Below, piece by piece: positions 57,539 to 64,000 of a stretch of 64,000 nucleotides of DNA. The notes below the pieces were generated by a model. That model was not told where the DNA came from. It worked only from the letters and a program-made list of their open reading frames with translations, and did not search any database. This DNA is from Holothuria scabra (lineage: Eukaryota > Echinodermata > Holothuroidea > Aspidochirotida > Holothuriidae), in assembly GCA_037179385.1 (NCBI GenBank), contig CM074179.1, positions 76,001,719 to 76,065,718 of the forward strand, written 5' to 3'. Both the position numbers and the translations under genes were made by a program. Each line of letters begins with the position of its first letter. Position 1 is the first letter of the stretch.

Positions 57539-60500
57539 CTCTGGGTTCTGCAACTACCGAGGTATGTGGCATCAGTAGTACTAGAGCAACAGGGACTGGT
57601 TCTGCAAGTATTGAAGCACATGGGATTGTTATTGTCATACTGTACTGTAATAGTAGTCACACTTTCATTGGTCAAGTATAGTTTATACATCATGACAGTG
57701 TAATTTTTTTTAAACACTTCTTGAATACTTGACTATTCAAAAATACATACATTAAGACTTTGTCCAAAGGCTTTGAGGCTGGGCAGGTCTGAGGGCGGAC
57801 AGAAATGTGAGGCAAGGCTAAAGTGTAAATTGTTGGCAGAAAAGCCTTGACAGGCCTACATTGTAATTGGTTCAATTGCGTTGATTCTAGCCAGCCAATC
57901 ACAACTCGTACCATCGCCTATGTGATTTACAGTAGTGTTTGAAAATACGACAGTAGGTCTTGAGACAAAAATTTACCCATTGAGTTTGTGTTATGGCGAT
58001 CATGTTTCCCAAATATAGCCAAATAGCGAGCTCCGTGCTACAGTATATTCACCAAGAATCGCTTTGGAAATCTCTATGTTTGTGGATTCTTAGGGGATTT
58101 GACTCGCCAGCGTGCATTTCAGTTGGAAAACAATCTTGACATTACACGTAAGTTTGGACAGGAACTGCTAAAAATAAACAGGAAATTTATACCCAAATGG
58201 AACCATAAGATACAGTACATTAATCGGGTGCAGTTGTTTTGTGGCCCAGAACTGCTATAAAGACTATCATGATTGCGTACTTCTACATGAGGTTCGTTAA
58301 AGTGGGATAGTACGTCAGTACATTACCGCAACTACTCAGTACAGTAAAATACTGTAAAGCAAATGTTCCAACATGACTGGGGGATGAAAACTAGAGAGAG
58401 CATGATGTTGGCCTAAGAACTAAATTATCAAAAGACATGTGACATCAACGGCAAACAATCCTAATGTATTAACCGTTGATTTGTACTGTCTCCACTTTTG
58501 AAGTGAAAATATTAAGCCTACAGAAATGATATCATTTGTAAAATGAATGGATTATTCCGAGTATTTCCAATGTGAACTTGTTATGGTAATACCATGCACG
58601 GAATAAGGGGCATGTACAGTACTACAGCGACAAACACGTGACTTCCTTCTTTCTTTTAATTGGTAATTGACATTGGGCTGATTTTTTAATGAAATAATCG
58701 GTTATCTGTCATTACTGATTATACAGTAGCATAACTGGTAAAACACTTACCCAATTATCTCATTTGATAGTTGTCAATCAAAGAGGATTCTCTTTTACTC
58801 TGGGAGGTCTTTTTTCTTGACATAAAATCAGTTTCAAACTGACTAAAGTAAGTACTGTACTTATTGCAGTAGGGCCACAAATCACACTTTACTGCATATG
58901 CTCTTAAAAATGTGATTAGAGAAATATGGCAATATTTCTCAAAACGTACTGTACCTGTACTTGTAGATTGAAAATCCCCAGGATAGTTTAACAAAATGGA
59001 CAATGAAACATGGAATTTACTGTACTGTACATCATTTAAACTGGGAACTTGAAGTAGAATCACCAGCTTGTTTGTACTGTTATGATTTCTTTGGGGATAT
59101 ATAGGCCTAATTTATGGCGCCTGATGCCCACCAAAATTTTTGCACATTTTAGACAAATACTTGAAAATATGGAGCTTGTATTTGAAAACATTTTGGATTC
59201 TGCATTCCCTGTAAAAGATATGTGAAAAGCCTGAGAAAATTTTACGGAAGAATGTGTGCTTCTTTTTGGCATCAAATTTTTACCTACAGTAGTTGTGCAA
59301 AAACATAATTTTCTTCACAGTGGTTTGAGGTTAATGATGGTGTGATCACACTTGCACACCTCAATATTCAAGGTGTGGTACAGTACTGTACTGTACCTAC
59401 AGTACTGTACAGTGGCCACACTCATTGGTTTGAATTCATGTGCAGTACTAATGAGCATACCAAATTTTGGTAAGGAGGAATTTGATCATGGTGATATGAG
59501 TTTAATGTGATGGAGTTTCCCAGAAAGTTTTTCAATGGAGACCATGCAGCATGTTGCAGTCTCTCATGGACCAGCCTGGAAAATGCCTAAAGGGAAGTGT
59601 TCCTATATCCCATAATACATGTAGCACTACTCCAAGAAGTTCCAGCACCACGCCCCCACCTCCCAATCTACAAGTAGATTCATCTCATAACTTGGGAGTG
59701 CAAGGGGAGGACTGAGGTTAGTCCCCCTTGCACACTTATCAGTGTGAACTGCAAGAAGGAGTCCATGGGCCCAGAGGGACACAAAGCCCTCTCGGCCAGG
59801 ACCACCCAGCATTGACCAGGCAGTGACCCAAAGTGAAGAAGAATTTGGCCAAAATTTGTCCCCTCCTTGGAAACCCAAACAGAATCCTTGTTAGGTCAAG
59901 GGAAGAGCTTTCCCAAGGGAGGACGGAGAGTGCAGACTTTAGTAAAACCAGGAATCTTTGGTTTATTATAACAGAAATTGTGAGGTTTAGCCGTAGGTTA
60001 CTTCAAAAAATGTCTGGGATGACTCATGTTCTTGTTGTCTACCAAGCATTACTACCATGTACTGTACCTACTGTTCATCTAAAGTGCAACACTGTTCAAC
60101 TGCTACTGTAGGTGCAATTGTTACATTGTGGTTAGAACAAATTAAGTTAAAGGTACTCTACTGTACATTTATAAAGTACTGTAGGTCCATAGACCATGAT
60201 TCAGTTCAAAATAAATAATAACAGAACAGTTTATTACATGTAGAAGGGTTGAGCAACAGCTGAGCAGTTGCTGCTCAATAGTTAGCTAGTGTAAAATGCA
60301 ATAAAACATGAATGATGTGCACCAAAACCCTATCCCAGACTCCTTTGCAATTTTGTTATTTTAAAAAGGGTCTATAAAAGTAGGTTCAATCATTCCATTT
60401 TGGCCCTTGACCTGGACAGTTTGGCAGTGCAATACGGCAAGACCTTATCTTACAGGATGTGTGATACTGTACTGTATGTTACTGTGTTCAGAACATTGAG

Positions 60501-63500
60501 TTATGTTCAGTATAGTAATTTAGAAGTAATGAAGGTTTTTAAAACAGGAAATCTGAAGGAATACAGCAAGTCACAGTGCAATTACTGGTGGACTATCTAT
60601 TTTTACTGGCAAAACATTTCTTTTCTTGCTTTAGTACTGTCCAGGAGGCTACTGTTATGTACTGGTTTATCTGACTGTACTGTGAAAATTTGCAATTGAA
60701 TTTTTTAATATTTCATATGATAACCATAGCACTTAAAATGAGCATGCAACAGAAAAAAAATGAAATATGTTGTACCTCATGGCACAGTACAAGTACTTAC
60801 AATAATATCTACTGTACCATATGAGTGGAAAATGTCGGAAAAATATAGTGTGTTTAAAAATGCAAAATGTTTTATTATGTGGTAAATTGCTCTTAGATTA
60901 TGATGAGTGTAAATAGTTAATTGCTTTGACCCACTCGTACTGGTATAAATTTTCTGTACGGCACATGACACAGGGAGGTGTTTGTTTTGTGCACAATGAA
61001 CAAAAAGCTGGTTTATTCAATATGTGTATATAAAATATTCACACCAGGTATATAATATATGACAAAGTTGTTGTGATGAAACTTGGATGTGAGTCAAAAG
61101 AAGTTTGTTATTCATGGCGCCTTGTACAAAAGTGTTGATACTGTATTGAATGCTGTAGCAGCTACTGGTGTCATTGTTGTACTGTACAAAAATGATTGTA
61201 CCATTGTATGCAGCACTGTACATATACAGTAACTGACAAAAGTGTTGACTGGTTCAAGCAGCTAAAGATGGTAAGTGATCTTTACATTTTTCAATCACCA
61301 CCCATCCACCAAAAAAATTAGCTCTGCACGACAAAAAGAATTACTGACGTTGAAGGGATTTACTTCGTCACCAATGCCTTTTTAAGCTTTGCATTAAAAC
61401 ATAAAATACATTTAGCCCATACTGCACCTGAAGGCCTATGTCCAATATATTTCATGCTTCAAAAATTTTGCTGGTGTCAAAGTGACACCAGTCAGTTTGC
61501 TTTGGCAAATTACCACGGACATTCAAACCGCTACCCAATTCTTATTTGGAAAGGCTGGCAATTATACTATTCATACCGTACAGTATCTGCCCACTGTTTT
61601 TATGTAAATAATTATGTCTTCATTTTAAATTTTATTCTGTACTGTGTTTTTGATGTTGGTCCTGTGCAGCACAGTGCTCTACAATTTGCTTATTACAGTA
61701 GGGTTGGGCGGTACCATGAAAATATTGGTACCGGTATTATAAAACATACAGGACTGGTATTGAGGCAGTACCAGTTCTCAACTCTCTGGTAGAGAAGTCG
61801 GGTGGGAAGGAACCTAAGCCATGCATGGCCCCATGTTATCCTGCACATTAATGCATCTGGGTGTTTGTTTCGTTTAATTACCATGCTTGAACATCTGCTC
61901 TAAAAGTTTGTGTAAATATTTGAGAAAGGCAGTCATTAGCTTTTTTGGGGAGAAATATTCATCCAAAGTACATGTGCAGATGTTGAATTTGGTTTGCCAA
62001 ATGAAATTAGTTTTTCCAGTAATGAGCCCATCAGTCAGGAGCATCAACCAATGAAAGCACAGTATGTTTGTTTATGATTATTCATGAATAAACAACTATG
62101 TGCCATGCATACATGCTCAACTGAAAGTGAAAGGAAGACATGTACATACACAGTACATAGTATTCATTCGTATATCTTCAACAGATGTTCAATATACAAA
62201 CAACCTAGGAGTATACTAAGGTTACTGTAACTATAGGCTACAGTATACAGGTGAAATTGTAGCCAAAACTGTTGCACAATTACTCTAAAGGAGGAAAATT
62301 TCACCTTAAATCTTAAGTGGAATAGGGAGAGAACATAAGCTGACACAGCAAGGCAGCATACTACTGTATAGGCTTAGATACTGTACATGAGGTATGAACA
62401 TGTAGAGTAGACCCTATACATTTTTTTGTGCAGGCACCATATTTGTTGTTGATTAGTGTGACCAGGCCATGTTACATGATTGCATGCTTACAGTATCAGT
62501 ATTTACTGGCCACATCTTGGGGTGTGGTCTATGTGATCTTGAAAGCAGCTCATTCATGAATGTTCATAAAGTTCCAATGACTGACTACACAGGACACAAA
62601 TATTCTACAGTCGTTCGAGTAACTGTAATTGTTCTTATTTTTTACCCTATTATAAGAGTTCGTTTTTGCCAGAAAGCTTCCTCTTTGTTATATTTTTGTG
62701 TGAAGAACATGAAGCAAAGCTTGTTCTTTGCTGTTGGGAGTTGTCAGAGATATAAAGTTCCATTTTACAGGTAAACTGCCCTGACCTACAGGTACACTAA
62801 AGGGGCAAGTTTGCCCTGTTGCATGGGCATGGATCCATCCCAAGGATTAGGGGTGCTTAATTTTTCAACATTTCACCATTTTTAAGGGAGGAAATCCAAG
62901 CAAAGAGGGGTTTCACCTCCCATAATGACAAACATTTGTCTTTTTTAGGTGAAAAACTGATTTGATGCATACTGGTGTTTTGTATGCATCAGCAGACATA
63001 TTTTTATGTATTTTATGAATATATTAATGAATAAGCATAATTACTGTAATCTTGACTCCACACTTAGTGCTGTCAAATTACAGAATCACACACAACAGCT
63101 TCAACAAAGTTTAGGATGTTGTGTTTCTACATTAGACTTTCTGCTACCAAGATACAGTACAGTGTACAATGATTGTGTCCTTGATATGTTAGGACTTTTA
63201 ACTTGTCTCCTTCAGTAGAGTTGGAGAGTACTATGCCCCAACAAATGGATCAATTGGCAATTGGTGCCAGAAAATTGTTGCCTATAAAATGAGCCTGAGA
63301 TTAATGGAAATGAAAACTGACTTTCCAGGCCTAAAGGAACCTTTGCAGTCACCTTAGGGTAAGTATGTTTGTGTGTGTTGTAAACAATGCCTTGGCTGTT
63401 GCAGGCCCCTAGGGAGAGCTCAAGCCTCGCTCTTGCTTCCCTCTTACGTGCAGCCTGTAACTGGCCTAGCTACCCTAAAATTTGGAAACTGCAATGAGGT

Positions 63501-64000
63501 CTGTCGTGTGATATCCAAGAGGCGGCCCTCGCTGTCGACATTCATGTGCTGCATAACTTACAGTAACCAGCTACAGAGGAATGCACATGATTTCCTTTCA
63601 GGGAACTGTTCTCGGTACCAAGTAAGGCATTGAGAACACAAACACTTTCCAAGAGCCTGTCCTCGCTAAAGGCATTCACATGTTGCATGACTCAACTGGC
63701 TACAGGGGAATTCTGATGATTCCTTCTGGGGTACTGTTCTCTGTATTGAGCACTGATATGTGCTGTGTATGTGTATATATTTGATGTTGAAATGCAAGGT
63801 TAGTGATTCATTTTTTCTCAAACTTGGTATGTATGTTGATGTTGTTGAGTAGATGTACCCTTATTGTTTTTGGTGGAGGTCAAATGTCACAGGGGGATCA
63901 CCAAAGGCTAAAAGATGAATTTCTGTAAGTGGCTGTAACTTGGTACCCAGGTGTTGTTTAGAAAACAGTGGCATAATGTTTTGATAAGTTAGATTGATAC
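57539..64000. other. Non-coding stretch rich in TACTGTAC-type palindromic words
   Basis: No gene, SINE or RNA gene recognised. ACAGTACTGTAC and relatives recur throughout (for example 59379-59410), and TACCGGTA/GGTACC words cluster at 61700-61790. The open frames reach at most 112 codons and are unremarkable. Confidence 0.45.

Overview
The window is animal nuclear DNA: AT-rich, without operons, and full of MITEs, SINEs, LINE fragments, palindromic minisatellites and microsatellites. Frequent AGGCCTA- and TACTGTAC-type words, jockey/CR1-like LINE pieces and tRNA-derived SINEs fit a marine invertebrate deuterostome such as an echinoderm; this is an inference with low confidence. One 100-base N gap (4151-4250) shows that it is scaffolded. 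No intact host gene was recognised.

The centrepiece is a Maverick/Polinton (adintovirus-like) element at 20219-35060 (14,842 bp). It has AG...CT termini, terminal inverted repeats and a perfect 6-bp target duplication (AACTTC at 20213-20218 and 35061-35066). The left arm carries a short acidic coiled-coil protein with a PPPY motif (+, 20503-21024). Facing it is a small Cys/Pro-rich protein with a PLDLS CtBP-type motif followed by KRP (-, 21304-21642). The right arm carries the C-terminal part of a double jelly-roll major capsid protein (32682-33419). An apparently intact adenain-type cysteine protease (33416-33883) overlaps it by ATGA. The TIRs consist of tandem CCAAT plus TGACGTCA promoter-like modules. 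No polymerase B, integrase, packaging ATPase or penton gene is visible. About 9 kb of the interior is other DNA: a two-exon gene fragment (-, 24343-24725), dispersed repeats, a Tc1/mariner-like non-autonomous element, and a 4.15-kb block (28006-32155) that is nearly identical to window positions 1-4150.

Left of the element (1-20.2 kb) lie copy 1 of the 4.15-kb block, the gap, a 5'-truncated LINE (about 5.94-7.4 kb), a GCACT/AGTGC palindrome cluster, several MITEs and an AT-rich palindromic minisatellite just outside the Polinton. To the right (35.1-64 kb) lie a tRNA-SINE with a roughly 500-bp (TAA)n tail, many G or C homopolymer tracts, hAT-like MITEs with 8-bp target duplications, a second copy of the palindromic minisatellite, an unusual inverted-repeat satellite (45.0-45.96 kb), a LINE broken by two SINE insertions, a Mutator-like non-autonomous element with a 9-bp target duplication (50905-53098), a recurrent GACTCTTA-containing repeat region, and a RecQ-like helicase relic near 57.4 kb.

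The Polinton genes appear to be virion genes (capsid, maturation protease) plus two left-end accessory genes that look aimed at host factors (WW-domain/ESCRT and CtBP interaction motifs). With replication and integration genes missing, this copy would depend on others for movement.
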